Shown in pieces: positions 46,391-58,521 of a stretch of 64,000 nt of DNA. Each line of letters starts with the position of its first letter. Within the stretch, counting starts at the first letter, position 1. The DNA lies in NCBI RefSeq assembly GCF_000005505.3, contig NC_016131.3, positions 40,816,855-40,880,854 on the forward strand. The letters are read 5' to 3'. Both the position numbers and the translations under genes were made by a program. This stretch comes from Brachypodium distachyon (Eukaryota > Streptophyta > Magnoliopsida > Poales > Poaceae). The notes below the pieces were generated by a model. It was not told the DNA's origin and did no database searches. It was given only the letters and a program-made list of their open reading frames with translations.

Positions 46391-48279
46391 ATTGGTTGGC
46401 GCATGTGTAACCAGTGTCTGCCCGTATTATCAGCATCAGCCAGCTGCATTTTTTCCGTGAATGTACGCCGTGCTTGCTTCTGTCTACGATGCCGAATATC
46501 TATTTAGTAAGACACGTATTGGGAAGTGCTAACCAAATTGTGTCGCAGAGGTCGGTTGCCCAACTCTGTGGCGCTTAAATGTATTTCAGTTACCTAAACA
46601 AGTAAAACAGACAGCAACAGATATTGCTGCGAAACTCTGGATTGACATTTGCCAGAATCTCTGGCAGCCCAAGACCATGTCGCCGATTAATCCAAAGCAA
46701 AGGGCAGTGACAAAATGTCATTTCATATTTTAGTTCATGAGGTACTCTCTCCCTTTTTAATATATAAGACGTTTTAGTTTTGTTTTAAGTCAAAATTTGA
46801 TCAAATTTATAGAAAAAATGTACCAACATTTTTTAAAATTATTACATCCATCGTGATACATATCTTCCATACCATACTTATTTGATATTGTCAGTATTAG
46901 TATCTTTGTGATAAGTTTTGTCACATAATCTGTTGAGAACTAAAACACTCACATCAACACGTTTGCATACAATCCGTTGTACTTATCCCACACTTGGCAG
47001 TCTATATACTTTGCACATTGATCTGCGTCGTGCATTTTTTATCCCATGGTCCACATCCATAGTTTAGAAGTTTGGGCCGAATGTATTCTAGAAAAAAAAA
47101 ATTGCGCCAAATGAAGAATGCACTGGATACATCGCCGTAATTTTCTTTGTTGCAGACACCGCCTTTTCTGCCACTTATATATCCAATCGGAGCCAAATCG
47201 AGGAGCATGTTTTGTGTGATGCGGGTATCCTTCAAATATCTAAACCAAGGTTGTTTTGGTAGATCTTGTTTTTTCTGGGGGAATATAGATGGCCAACGGG
47301 CCGGCCCCCTCAATCCCGGTTATATAGACCCGGTCCGGCTCCAAAACGGATCCTCCATGTCTAGGCGCAACACCGGCCCGGGCCCATTAAGGCATGTCGG
47401 CCCGCCGAAGCCTGGCTCGGCACATGTGCCAGATTAGTGAAAAAAAGGTTGGGCTGTGCCAAACAAGAAGAAAAGATATGTTAAAAGAGAAAAAAAAGTG
47501 GGTTATGCTAGATTTGAGAAGGTTAATGGACCAAATTGTTAATACTAGAAAAATATAAACGGGCCGGAGGATGAAGCCGATGCGAGGCCAGGCAAGGCCT
47601 CAGGCAAGCCCGGCCCGATTAGTTTTGTGCTGGGCTAGGCATACTCGGGCCAAGCCCGCTGGGCTTTCAGGCTTTTCAAAAAAGCCTAGCCCGATGGCCA
47701 TGTATACGTGGAAAGTGAGTTTGTGTTAACTAGAGTAACATTGCGCTAAAAAAAACTAGAGTAACAAAAAAGAAATCCAAATCATTTGCATGACATGATT
47801 TATTTTTGTCACATTTTAAATACAGTTCTTTTTCCTTAAAGAGATGATTATGCATTATATGGTTGCGAATGCAACCTATACCGTAGTAAACAAAACTATC
47901 TCTCTTGGAGCGACAGTTTTATTCGTGACTTGATTTTTTTTCCTCTTTCTAAACCCATTTTTTTTTGCCTAATAAACAAATTTCCAAACACTGGAAAATA
48001 CGGTTACACTTACACCAAAACGCTGATCGGCCGGACCGGACGCAACCAACGAGAAGCGAACCTTTGGTCACGCATCTTTCCCCTTGTGCGTCGGCTTGTC
48101 CGGCGACACGGCGGCCCAGAACTAATCATCCTGCTCGAGCGCCGCCATGTGCTCCGGCGAACCAGCTGAGCGTGTACACAATGGGCTTCGTCTGGCGGAG
48201 CGCGCGCGATGCGTGCCCAGGCGTTGAGGAAGTCCCAGAAGGCATGTGTAGTCTGTAGAAATGGTTTCACGTCGGACCT
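46391..48279. other. region downstream of KCR
   Basis: It contains the KCR 3' UTR, a decayed Stowaway-like left end near 46742-46920 (TACTCTCTCCC, ATATAAGACGTTTTAG, TTGATCAAATTTATAGAAAA) whose right end is not found, and a TIR element at 47289-47701. No gene is supported. Confidence 0.5.
47289..47701. mobile_element. non-coding element with imperfect terminal inverted repeats
   Basis: ATGGCCAACGGGC at the left and GCCCGATGGCCAT at the right pair with one mismatch. The interior is rich in GGCCCGGCC and GGGCTAGGC blocks. No clear target duplication was found, so the superfamily is open. Confidence 0.4.
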
Positions 48280-48530
48280 GACGACATCAAGCCTGTACAT
48301 GTTCGCCAGACAGATTTGGTTCACCTTGCTGTCCAGCTGGGATCGACCCGGTTGGCTGCCTGCGGCTGATGATTCCTTGGCGGCATGGTGGAGGCCTTGA
48401 GGTGCATGGCGAGAAGGTGCAAAAGAATCTGAATACTAGCATCACTTTGATTTGTTGGTGTTTGTGGAAGCACAGGAACTCGGTGGTTAATTTTGCTTCG
48501 TCTTTTTATAGATTATGTGCGGGTCTTTCC
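48280..48530 (+). pseudogene. LINE (non-LTR) reverse transcriptase tail, zf-RVT region
   Basis: Across two frames it encodes ARQIWFTLLSSW...LAAWW and then ITLICWCLWKHRNS, a pattern typical of the zinc-binding C-terminal region of plant LINE polyproteins. Stops and a frameshift interrupt it. Only the tail is present. Confidence 0.5.
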
Positions 48531-48719
48531 GTGTAGTTCTTGTTCACAAAAAATGCGATGAAACTGGATATTGGGTTCAACTTAACTGGAGCTATTAAAA
48601 TTATTGGTTGATTGCTAGTCGATCAGTATCTGTACGAATGAAAGTTACAGTACAATGGTTCAGCAAGATCGACACCCACAGACCATATCTTTCAGGAAAA
48701 GCAGCTTTTTTTTTTTGGA

Positions 48720-50170
48720 GTGTCTAGCTGTAAGTTGACTGAGAAACAAAGTGTGTGTGCGCGCGAGCACACCGCGTCGCGAGCAACGCCGACGGGATCG
48801 CGCCCTACTCATCCGGGTGCGCGGGGGGATAGGGCGGAGGGCAGCCGGTCGGAGAATCTACTGCCCCTAGCCCAAACCCCGACAGAAGCCATCATTGCCG
48901 TGCGAGTCATGATGCGGTACGAGCCGCAGCAGGGCACGCCGGCACACGAGGCGTGGAGTGCGGAGTTGGACGCGCTCCTCGCACTCGCCGCCCAGCAGCC
49001 GCAGGACGAGGACGCCCCGGCTGGCTCAGGCCGCGGGCATAACCCGGGGCGCGGAGACGCACCCCGCGTCTCGGGGCAGGGGGGAAACCCTCCCCCGCAG
49101 GGAGGGCAAGGAGGCGGGGATCCTGAGGGGTCCTCGGATTCATCACCAACCGTCACACGAGGTGACGCACGCGGCGTCTTGAATGTCCGCCAACAGGAGG
49201 ATCTCCGCCAGCACCTGTCGCGCCCGCGCCCGGAGGAGCAGGAGGATGCTCCCATGGGCGCGGAGGACGGCTGCACCGCGTTCACCCGTGAGCTGCGTCA
49301 GGTAACATGGCCCCGCAAGTTCTGAGCGCCGACGCTTGGGACGTACGACGGGACCGTGAACCCGAAGGATTTCCTCCTGACCTACACGTTGGGAACGCAC
49401 GCCATCGGCGCCGATGACAAGGTCAGTGCTAACTGGTTTCTGATGGTCCTGAAGGGATCAGCGAGAACGTGGCTGCTCAACCTGCCTGCCAGGTCCATAG
49501 TCACTTGGGCGGACCTGCGTGAGCAGTTCGTGAGCGCGTTCCAGGGCGGCTACAAGCGCCCGGGAACCATGGCAGAGCTGCACACCGTGGTGCAGAAGCC
49601 AGGAGAGATGCTGCGGAGCTTCGTCAACCGCTTCTCCAGCCGTCCATCCCGGAGGCAGAGGCTGCCGCCATCGTCAACACCTTCGCCATCAACGTCCGCG
49701 ACCCCAAGATGCGGGAGAAGCTGAGCACGCATCGGATCTGGACGACGCAGGATCTCTACGCCCTGGCGCACAAGTGTGCCATGGCCGAGGAAGGGCGCTT
49801 GGCGCCCGAGCTTGCAGCTAAGGTTGCCGCGAGCCCAGTTGAGGGCTTGCAGAAGAAGAATTCCCGGAAGCGTAACGGGAAGCAAGTCCTCGCCGCGGAG
49901 TCGGAGGCTACCGCGAGGCCTCGAAGAAGGCCTCGCCCTGTGGCGGGTCTGGCGGCAAGCCGGGCGACGCGTCCCGCTACCCCATCCATGCCAACGCTAC
50001 CCACGATGCGCAGGATTGTCGCATCTTGCAGGGTATCAAGCAGAGGCGCGAGCAGTGTCATGAAGAGCGCCGAGTGGCCGTCGCCTGCTTCAACTGCGGC
50101 AACATCAGGCCTCTTTCCCGAGATTGCCCCAACGACCCTAGAGCGGGGCCGAAGCATGCCGGTGGGGATG
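48720..50170 (+). pseudogene. gag: gag of truncated Tat Gypsy, frameshifted
   Basis: An N-terminal Pro/Gly/Gln-rich region (48720-49322) is followed, in another frame, by the Retrotrans_gag core with WADLREQFVSAFQGGY and KPGEMLRSFVNRF. A shift near 49640 leads to AFAIN...DLYALAHKCAMAEEGR. The zinc knuckle CFNCGNIRPLSRDCP, with the His replaced, is encoded near 50088. Confidence 0.85.
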
Positions 50171-51172
50171 CTGGCCGAGGAGAAGCCCAAGGGGGACGTG
50201 CCCAGGCCCGTGTTGGCAGGGAGCGCCCTCCCCAGGGGCGAGACAAGGCTCGCGCTAAGGAGCAGCGCGAGTCCGATTGCAGCGAGGGCGACGAGCCCGG
50301 CTTCCAGGAGCCTCGTAGCGTCGCCTGCAACCATGGGGGAGCTTATGCTCTCTCATCCCATGCCGCGGTGAAGCGCCTCACCCGAGAGGTGTGTGAGCTG
50401 TTGCCGGACGTGGAGGCGCAGCAGCCGCTGAAGTGGTCGCACGTGCCGATCACCTTCAGCACCGACGATCACCCAGCTCGACAGCTGGGTTCAGGGGTTT
50501 TACCCTTCGTGGGCTCACCGATCATCAACAACATGACGGTGACCAAGGTGCTGGTGGACAACGGAGCGGGGTTGAACCTCCTGTCCGCCAGGTTAGTGGA
50601 GAAACTTCAGCTGCCGCTGGGGCAGTTGAAGCCCACTGACCCGTTCCGGGGAGTGAATCCCGGGATCGTGCGCCCCTTGGGGCGCATCACGCTACCGGTT
50701 ACCTTCGGGTCCTGGGAAGCATTCAGGACCGAGCACGTAGTGTTCGATGTGGCGCACACCCCGTTACCCTACAACGGGATCCTTTGTCGGCCACCGCTGA
50801 TCAAGTTCATGGCGCCGACTCACTGCACCTACGACATGATGAAGATGCCGTCCAGGTATGGAGTCCTCTCCGTCAGGTGCGATCTCAAGGACGCAGCCTG
50901 GTGTGTGGGCGAGGTCGTCATGGCCGCCGCCGTAGCCGATTTCGGTGACGAGGACGTCACTCGAAGCGAAGGCTCGTTGCCGGGCGATCGCCCCGTAGCG
51001 AAGAATGCCCGCGCTGCCCCGCAAGAGCTTGCCGGGGAAGGCGCAGGCTCGAGCTCGTGTCCCGGCAAGGGCCAGAAGCTCAAGGAGGGGGCCGCCTGGG
51101 TGAAGAAGTTGCCCCTCCAAGCCGGCAGCGAGGAGCGCACCGTCACCGTTGGTGCGAACCTCAATGCCGAAT
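50171..51172 (+). pseudogene. protease region of truncated Tat Gypsy
   Basis: The frame open through to 51172 encodes an RVP-like protease with VLVDNGAGLNLLSARL near 50550. The catalytic DT/SG triad is changed to DNG, so activity is doubtful. HVVFDVAHTPLPYNGILCRP follows, as usual in Tat elements. The frame ends at TAG 51172-51174. Confidence 0.82.
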
Positions 51173-51174
51173 AG

Positions 51175-51905
51175 GAAAGCATACTCATCCCTTTCCTCCG
51201 AAAGAACGCCGACGTGTTCGCTTGGGAACCGTCGGATCTTCCCGGAGTTCCTAGGGAGGTGATCGAGCATCGACTCGCGGTGCGCCCGGACGCCCGTCCC
51301 GTCAAGCAGAAGATCCGCCGGCAAGCACAAGAGTGTAAGGATTTCATCAAGTAAGAAGTCGTCAAGCTTAAAGCTGCGGGGGCTATCAGGGAAGTACCGT
51401 ACCCTACTTGTTTAGCTAACCCTGTAGTAGTACCCAAGGGGGAGGATAAGCTTCGCATGTGTGTAGATTTTACTGATCTTAACCGTGCGTGTCCCAAAGA
51501 TCCTTTCCCTGTATCCCGCATTGATCAAATAGTAGACTCCACTGCCGGTTGTGATTTGCTGTGTTTTTTGGATGCTTTTTTCGGCTACCATCAAATTAAG
51601 ATGGCAGTCGAAGACGAAGAAAAAACGGCGTTCATCACCCTGGTTGGCTGCTACTGCTACACGTGCATGCCTTTTGGGTTGAAAAACACGGGCTCAACAT
51701 TTCAACGTGCATTACGCGAGTGTTTGGGATTCCAGCTAGGCCGAAACATTGAGGCCTACATGGACGATATCGTCATCAAATCAAAACGTGGGAAGTCGTT
51801 GATTGATGACCGCGGGAAACATTTGACAACCTCCGCAGGATCAGGATCAAGCTCAAGCTCAACTCGACTGAGAAATATCAATTTCTCGGACAACCAAGGA
51901 CTAGC
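51175..51905 (+). pseudogene. pol: reverse transcriptase of truncated Tat Gypsy, 5' part
   Basis: The frame encodes DVFAWEPSDLPGVPREVIEHR, a TAA stop at 51352, then RMCVDFTDLNRACPKD, FGYHQIKMAVEDEEKTAF, PFGLKNTGSTFQRAL and the catalytic YMDD box near 51760. Homology stops near 51905 after YQFLG-like sequence. Confidence 0.88.
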
Positions 51906-53060
51906 AAATCCGGTTTTTTTCATGTGCGTACCTTCGGTGTCCACGTGTGCCGTGCGGGTCGATATCGAAGACGGAAGTGCATCTGTGCATGCATACAGCA
52001 TGTTTAGCCATTAATTTATCGTGGTGTTGAGCAAGGCAGACGGTTGTTTGATAGAACCTCCCTCTCGGAACTCCCCCTCTGCTTTGAAGGTTGGCATTCT
52101 TTTCTCCCCTCAACCAGCAAAAATAGTCAAAACCCAGTTGCGAACATGACACGTCGGAGAAAAAATGATGCCATGCTGACAACGAAACCGCTTCAAAAAT
52201 GACGAAAGACTATTGGTGGCCGGTGTTGATGGATGTGAGGCTACACGAAAAATGAAAGGACAATTTGTGTATTTTCTTCGTGTTGAGACCTGAAAAAAAA
52301 ACTTTCCTCTTTCGATTAAGCCAAGTAAATTTAAACAATGACCTATTGTGAGTAAAATGCATCCAAGTACATAAACTTGGCAGTTAGCACAGATGTACAC
52401 TTTAGTACATAACCTTGTAAAACCCGTATCGGACGGCCGTAACTTGCAAATCGGTGATCATTTCAGTACAAATCTGCACATGGGAGCCAAAAACCATCGC
52501 CCTGGGTGCTGACGTGGACACCAGACCATTTTGGCCGGATTTTCACGAGCGAGGTGCATGTGAGGAAGGCCAAGGGCACGTAGGCCGTATTTTCCCTCGG
52601 AAATCTCCTTAGGCTTGTTTTGTGTTGGTATATTTTTTAGTCACTAGTGTTTTTGGTTTTTGAGTATTTTGGATGAACAGCCAAAACATTCAAAGACGAA
52701 GTGTTTTAATTTGATTAAAAAATGGAGTGTTTTGGACGAAGTTTTGGATGAACACCCAAAACTAGTGTTTTTTAAATACACTAGTTTGAGAAGTGTTTTA
52801 ATTTGATACAAAAATGGAGTGTTTTGTTGGTGAAACTATGGATAATTCCCTTCAAACCCTTCCTACCAAACAACCATTTGAAACTAGGGATAATTCTCTT
52901 TAAACCTATTGTACTAAAATAAAACCCTTATATGGGCCGGGCCGTAAATCCTACATGGCGACGACTAGGTCAACATTTTCCCGCGCGAGTCAAGATGCCC
53001 ACGTGGTGTAGTCAATCCTACGTGATAAAAGGAAGACAAATCAATAAGTCAAACCTCTCA
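51906..53060. other. non-coding region between two Gypsy elements
   Basis: No gene is seen. 52660-52850 contains a diverged internal duplication (GTGTTTTAATTTGAT and ATGGAGTGTTTTG twice). 52340-52600 resembles non-coding transposon DNA but its ends could not be fixed. Confidence 0.4.
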
Positions 53061-53559
53061 TGTCATGATCAAAAGGAGAAATGAGCTAGAGTAGGGACAA
53101 GAAAGATGTAGAGATGAGACTTTTGGTCCATGGTGGACCCTTAATTTCCCCCACATGGTACATACAAAAGTTATGGACCAAGTAACTACTTTTACCAATC
53201 TGCCCCCACTTTTCTCTCCCTCAAGGATAGTCATGGTCTTTTGTCATGAACCCCTAAGCTATAAATACCCTCCATGGGGGCATGTATCATTCTCTCAACT
53301 TGAATAAACTCAAGGAGAGATGGCTAGAATACTCTTTCTAAGGTTCGCTCTCGAGTACCGCTTCCGACTAAAAGTCGACCGGCCTCGAGGAAACCTTCTA
53401 GCACTCTAGTTTCGAGGCTCCGTGTTAACCTTGGTTAGCACGGGCTCGAAGGAGAAGGGGTTAGGTTAGAGTTCTGAGAGTATCCTAACCTCGATACTTG
53501 AAAGACGCGTTCGGTACAAGTACGAGATGGCCCCGACGAATCTCGCGCTAAAGGTGTCT

Positions 53560-54440
53560 TGAGAAGATCCGCTCGGCCCAAGCACTTGGCTAACATCCCC
53601 CTCGAAGACTTTTCCGTCAAGGTAAAATCCGCCTGCCATACGGCCGTACGACGGGGAGTCAAATCCACTTCAGTTCCTGGATGTCTACTCCACCACCATA
53701 CGGGCCGCCGGGGGAGGACTCGTCGATATGTGCAACCTCTTTCCACTCGCTCTCACCGGGATGGCGCAAACTTGGTTTTATAACCTGCGGAAGAACTCCA
53801 TGCACTCGTGGGAGCGCCTGCGAGATGTCTTCATCGCCAACTTTCAGGAAAACTTCAAAGAACCCGTGCAGGCTCACGAGTTATACGCCGTGAAACAAAA
53901 GCCGGGGGAATCCATCCGAAGCTTCTTCCATCGCTTTGCGAAGGTACGAAACCAAATCGCCAACCCACCGTTGACCACCGTGATCGACGCATGCATGCAA
54001 GGCCTTCTCCAAAGAGAAGTGAATCAGGCCCTAAGTCGCAATCCTCCAAAGATGACCGAGGAGCTCTATCGAATCTTGCAAGAATACGCCCGGGGCGAAA
54101 ACGGGGACATTGCCAAAATGGACGCGCCGCGCACCGCTCTCGAAGGAACTCCCTCGTCCGACAAGCCTCCTGCGCCTGCTTCATCTTCCAAGAAGAAGAG
54201 GAGGTGGGGGAAAAAGGCCCCAGGCGACCAAGCAGGAAAGATCTTCGCCGTCGAAGGACAAGGATCATCCCAAAAGACTTGGCAACCAGAAGCCACCTCG
54301 CCCCGCCGAGGGAGAAACTGGAAGATGCCTCATTCACAACTCGGCAAGTCACAGCACCGAGGAGTGCAACACTCTCATCGCAGCTCGCGAAGAGTTCCAG
54401 GCACGAATGCAAGCCCGGCGCAAGGATGAGAAGATAGCCG
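53560..54440 (+). pseudogene. gag: gag of Tat Gypsy element
   Basis: Retrotrans_gag motifs include TGMAQTWFYNL, WERLRDVFIANFQENF and KQKPGESIRSFFHRF (53740-53940), followed by a Lys-rich linker. A frameshift near 54290 leads to CLIHNSASHSTEECNTL, a C2HC-like metal-binding segment that replaces the usual knuckle in this lineage. Confidence 0.87.
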
Positions 54441-55110
54441 AGGCTCCACGCCCTGCCAACGTCCTTGTCGCTGACCCGGCACCTAAGGAGGATAACCTCC
54501 CGTTTCAGGAACCCGTGCATCATGTCGGAGTGATACTCGGGGGCTCCGCCACAGGCCGGGGATCGAAGCAGCAACGCAAGGAGTATGCTCGCGAAGTCAA
54601 CGTCATGGGAACCTTCACCCCGACACCACCACCAAAGTGGGCGAACGTGCCAATTGCCTTCATGGAGGAAGACGCCAAGGGGATACGCTTCCCACACGAC
54701 GACACCCTCTTCGTGATAGCGATCGTCGCCAATTGTGAGCTCAAGAAGATTCTTTTGGATGGCGGAAGCTCCGCCGACATTCTATATCTGAGCACGTTGA
54801 AGAAGCTGATGGAACCACAACAGGGGATGCAAGAACGGCTCATTGCTGCCATCCCTTTTTCCGCTCACCGGCTTCGTGCCAGGGAAGTCCATTCAGTCGC
54901 TCGGACAAATTAAGCTCCTCACGTCCTTCAGAGACGCCACAAATCATCGAATCGAGCTCGTGCGCTTCAACGTGGTGGATATGGAGACCTCCTTTAACGC
55001 CATCCTCGGGAGGACGACGCTAAACCATCTCTGCACCGCCATCCACCACAACTTCTTGTGCATGAAGATCCCGGGCCCAAAGGGCGTGATAACGGTCCGT
55101 GGCGAGCAAT
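54441..55110 (+). pseudogene. protease region of Tat Gypsy element, one frameshift
   Basis: The frame encodes NVPIAFMEEDAKGI and the protease core ILLDGGSSADILYLSTLKKL near 54750, with DGG in place of the catalytic DTG/DSG. A shift near 54855 leads to VVDMETSFNAILGRTTLN. Confidence 0.85.
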
Positions 55111-56384
55111 CTTCCGATAGGAAGACACTCTACCGCCATGAGACCAAGTGCGCCAAAAAGGGAGGATCTTCCAAGAGTATCAACATGCCTACGAACATGG
55201 GAGCATCTGAAACTGATCACCCGGAGCGCTACATCCCTAAGCCGCTCCCCGAAGGAGAACTCAAGGAAGTACGCGTCTCCCAAGACGACGCCATGCACAT
55301 GGTGAAGATTGGAGCCGACCTCCCGAGTAAACTTGAGGAAGAACTCGTCAACCTACTTCGAAAGAATTCTGATCTCTTTGCTTGGTCACCTGCCGACATG
55401 GGAGGAGTCCCGCGCGACGTCATGGACCATCGCCTCGCCGTGAGGCCCAACAAAGCTCCCGTGAAGCAAAAGCTTCAAAAGCTCTCCACTAAGCGAAGCG
55501 AAGTCATCAAGCAAGAAATCGCCAAGCTCTCCGACGCCGGGCTCATCCGAGAAATTTGGCTCCCCGAATGGTTAGTCAATCCAGTCTTGGTGAAGAAAGC
55601 CAACGGCAAGTGGCAAATGTGTGTCAACTTCACCGACCTGAACAAGGCATGCCCCAAGGATGACTACCCGCTCCCTCGAATTGACCAACTAGTCGACTCC
55701 ACGGCAGGATGCGAAAGGTTGACCTTCTTGGACGCCTGTTCAGGATATCACCAAGTGCACATGGCCAAGGAAGACGAGGAAAAGACCAGCTTCATCACTC
55801 CCATCGGCACCTTCTGCTATCGCCGGATGCCTTTTGGTTTGAGGAACGCCGGCACAACTTTCCAACGCCTCGTCAGCCTCATCCTCAAAGAACAATTGGG
55901 GAGGAAGGCCGAAGTATACGTTGACGACGCCGTCATCAAAAGTCAAATTGCGAAGACCCATCCCAAGGACCTACAAGAAACCTTCGACAATCTCCGCAAG
56001 TACGGCTTGAAGCTCAATCCTGAGAAATGCGCGTTCGGAGTTCAAGGAGAAAAACTCTTGGGTTTCCTTGTCTCTCAACGAGGGATCGAGGCCAAGCCAG
56101 AGAAAATCCGGGCCATCCTAGAGATGGAACCTCCTCGCTCCGTCAAAGATGTGCAACGCCTGGCGGGAAGAATGGCGGCCTTGGGACGATTCGTCGCCCG
56201 GTCAGCCGAGAAGGGTCTTCCTTTTTTCAAAGCCTCGAGAAGCCTCGACAACTTTGAGTGGACCGACGAAGCTCAAAGGGCCTTTGAAGAGCTCAAGACC
56301 TATTTGTCGACCCTCCACTTCTCACGAGCCAAAAGTAGGGGGAACATTTGCTCCTGTACCTTGCTGCGACCCCGGTCGCCGTAA
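55111..56384 (+). pseudogene. pol: reverse transcriptase and first RNase H of Tat Gypsy element
   Basis: A long open frame encodes DLFAWSPADMGGVPRDVMDHR, CVNFTDLNKACPKDDYPLPR, FLDACSGYHQVHMA, PFGLRNAGTTFQRLV and YVDDAVIKS near 55918 (the catalytic box), then FLVSQRGIEAKPEKIRAI. The RNase H part begins near 56230; frames shift near 56330 and the homology (AALVKEEDGSQRPVYY) passes to another frame up to about 56600. Confidence 0.92.
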
Positions 56385-56705
56385 TTGCAGCACTCGTGAA
56401 GGAAGAAGACGGGTCACAACGCCCGGTATATTACAGGAGCGAAGCTTTGGGAGGAGCAAAGGATCGATACACCCAGATCGAGAAAAGATCGCATACGCCC
56501 TCCTCATGGCCTCTCGAAAACTCCGTCATTACTTCATGTGCCACACCATCATGGTGCCAATTACCTTCCCACTCAAGGAAGTCTTCGGCAATAAGGAGGC
56601 CATCGGATAAAATCGCCAAATGGGCAACAGAATTGGCCCCTTCTCGTCGGAACTCATAGCAAGAACGGCTATAAAATCCTAAGTCCTGGCTGATTTTGTG
56701 GCCGA

Positions 56706-57640
56706 GTGGCACGCTCCACTAGCCCCGCACGAGAAATCACTTCTAAGACCGAGCCCCCCGAACCACATTGGATAATGAGATTTGATGGCTCCAAGCGCCT
56801 CGACGGTGCGGGGGCTGGAGTCGCGCTCATCAGCCCCGAACGCAAAATTTTGGAGTATGCCGCCCACCTTGACTTTAATGCCACCAACAACATGGCAGAA
56901 TATGAGGCGCTCCTTCTTGGGCTTAGACTGGCCAAGGCCATGGGAGTTCGACGCCTTCTCATCCAAGGAGACTCCCAACTGGTGATAAACCAAATGGACA
57001 AGTCATATCAATGCCTTGATGAAAGGATGAAGAAATATATCGAAGAAGTTCGCAAGATGGAACGGTATTTCCTAGCCATGGAGGCGCGACGCATTCCACA
57101 AGGAGAAAATCACCTGGCCGACAGGTTAGCCCGAATGGCCGGTTCCAAAGAACCGCTGCCACCCGGTGCATTCTTCGAAGTAATTCACGCCCCATCCATA
57201 AAGGAAGAAGCCGACGCCCTTGACGAAGCTTCAAAGACCAACGTGGTCATCGACACTGCACCCTCTTGGATGACACTGATTATCCGCGCCTTCAAAGGCG
57301 AGGTGGATGAAAAAGCAGAAGGCCCGAGCGCCAAAACTCTGCTCGCAAAAGGCAAGATGTACGTCCTCCTCGACGGCATCCTATACAAGAAAGGAGCGGC
57401 CGCGTTACTTAAGTGCATAACTCCTGACCGAGGAGCCAAGCTCCTCCTGGAAATCCATTCAGGAATATGTGGCCACCATCTTGCGCCAAGAGCCACCGCG
57501 GCAAAAGCCTTGCGTCAGGGATTCTATTGGCTTACCATGGTGCAAGATGCAATCACCATATTGCGGAAATGCGAAGCTTGCCAAAAAATAGCTAAGTCAA
57601 TCCAAGCGTCCGTGACTTCCCTGAAGAATAACCTAATAAC
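56706..57640 (+). pseudogene. second RNase H and integrase zinc domain of Tat Gypsy element
   Basis: The archaeal-type RNase H has FDGSKRLDGAGAGV near 56782, NNMAEYEALLLGL and QGDSQLVINQM, with acidic residues in place. After a linker comes the HHCC zinc domain HSGICGHHLA...CEACQKIA (57460-57590). A frameshift follows near 57640. Confidence 0.9.
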
Positions 57641-58521
57641 ATGGCCATTTGCACACTGGGGATGGACCTCCTCGGGCCTTTCCCTGCATGCAACGGGGGC
57701 TGCAAGTACCTCGTGGTGACGATTGATTACTTCTCCAAATGGATAGAAGCAGCGCCGCTTGGCAAGATCACGTCACAGGCCGTCCAGAACTTTTTCTGGG
57801 AAAACATCATATGCCGATATGTCGTCCCACCAGAGCTAACCATGGACAACCGCAAACAGTTCGACTGTGCGGAATTCATCAAATTCTGTGAATGCCTTGA
57901 GATCAAGCTGCACTTCGCATCCGTAGCTTACCCAAGAGCAACGGCGCATGCGAAAGGGCAAATGGACTAATCCTCCAAGGACTCCGCCGAAGAATAGAGC
58001 ACACGGTTAGCAAAGCAAGAGGAGCATGGGGAGATGAACTCGCTAGCGTGGTTTGGGGCATACGCACTTCCGTAAGCCGTTCCACGGGCCGAACACCATT
58101 CTCTTTGGTGTATGGTGCCGAAGCAGTTCTTCTCGCCGAGGTCGAGTTCCATTCACCTCGGGTCGAAAGGCTCCAAGAAGCCACTCCACTTGCCTTCATC
58201 GAAAATGAAGAGCATCAGAAGACGGCCATCGATCTTGTGGAAGAGGCTCGTGACAAAGCCCTCATGAGACACGCCATTTACGAGCAAAGTGCCGCACGCT
58301 TCTACAACACCAGGGTGCAAGAACGAGCCTTCTCCCAAGGAGATCTCGTGCTGAAAAAGAACGTCAACCCAAAACTCCAACGCAAACTCGACCCTAAATG
58401 GGAAGGACCATACCGCATCGCCGCAGCATATGGAAATGGTGCATACCACCTCAAGAATATGGAAGGGAAAAACCTTGTCCATGCCTGGAACGGCGACAAA
58501 CTCTGGCGTTTCTATGCCTAA
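57641..58521 (+). pseudogene. pol: integrase core and C-terminal part of Tat Gypsy element
   Basis: The frame encodes GMDLLGPFP, VVTIDYFSKWIEA and LTMDNRKQFD (second catalytic Asp) and then HAKGQMD, where Asp stands in place of the expected catalytic Glu, followed by TAA at 57968-57970. The C-terminal part (58048-58521) includes RTPFSLVYGAEAVL and DLVLKKNV...WEGPYRI, ending at TAA. The split and the altered residue make this integrase inactive. Confidence 0.9.

Larger units (their letters stand above)
48740..51905 (+). mobile_element. truncated Tat-lineage Gypsy element
   Basis: It has gag, a zinc knuckle, protease and part of RT in Ty3/gypsy order, but no LTR at the left and no RNase H or integrase at the right. 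RT motifs DFTDLNRACPKD and DQIVDSTAGC place it in the Tat group. Coding GC is high, unlike neighbouring DNA. Confidence 0.88.

Noticed and set aside
48720..49400. Minus-strand open frames in the GC-rich gag region
   Set aside because: Shadows of the Gypsy gag caused by high GC at third positions.
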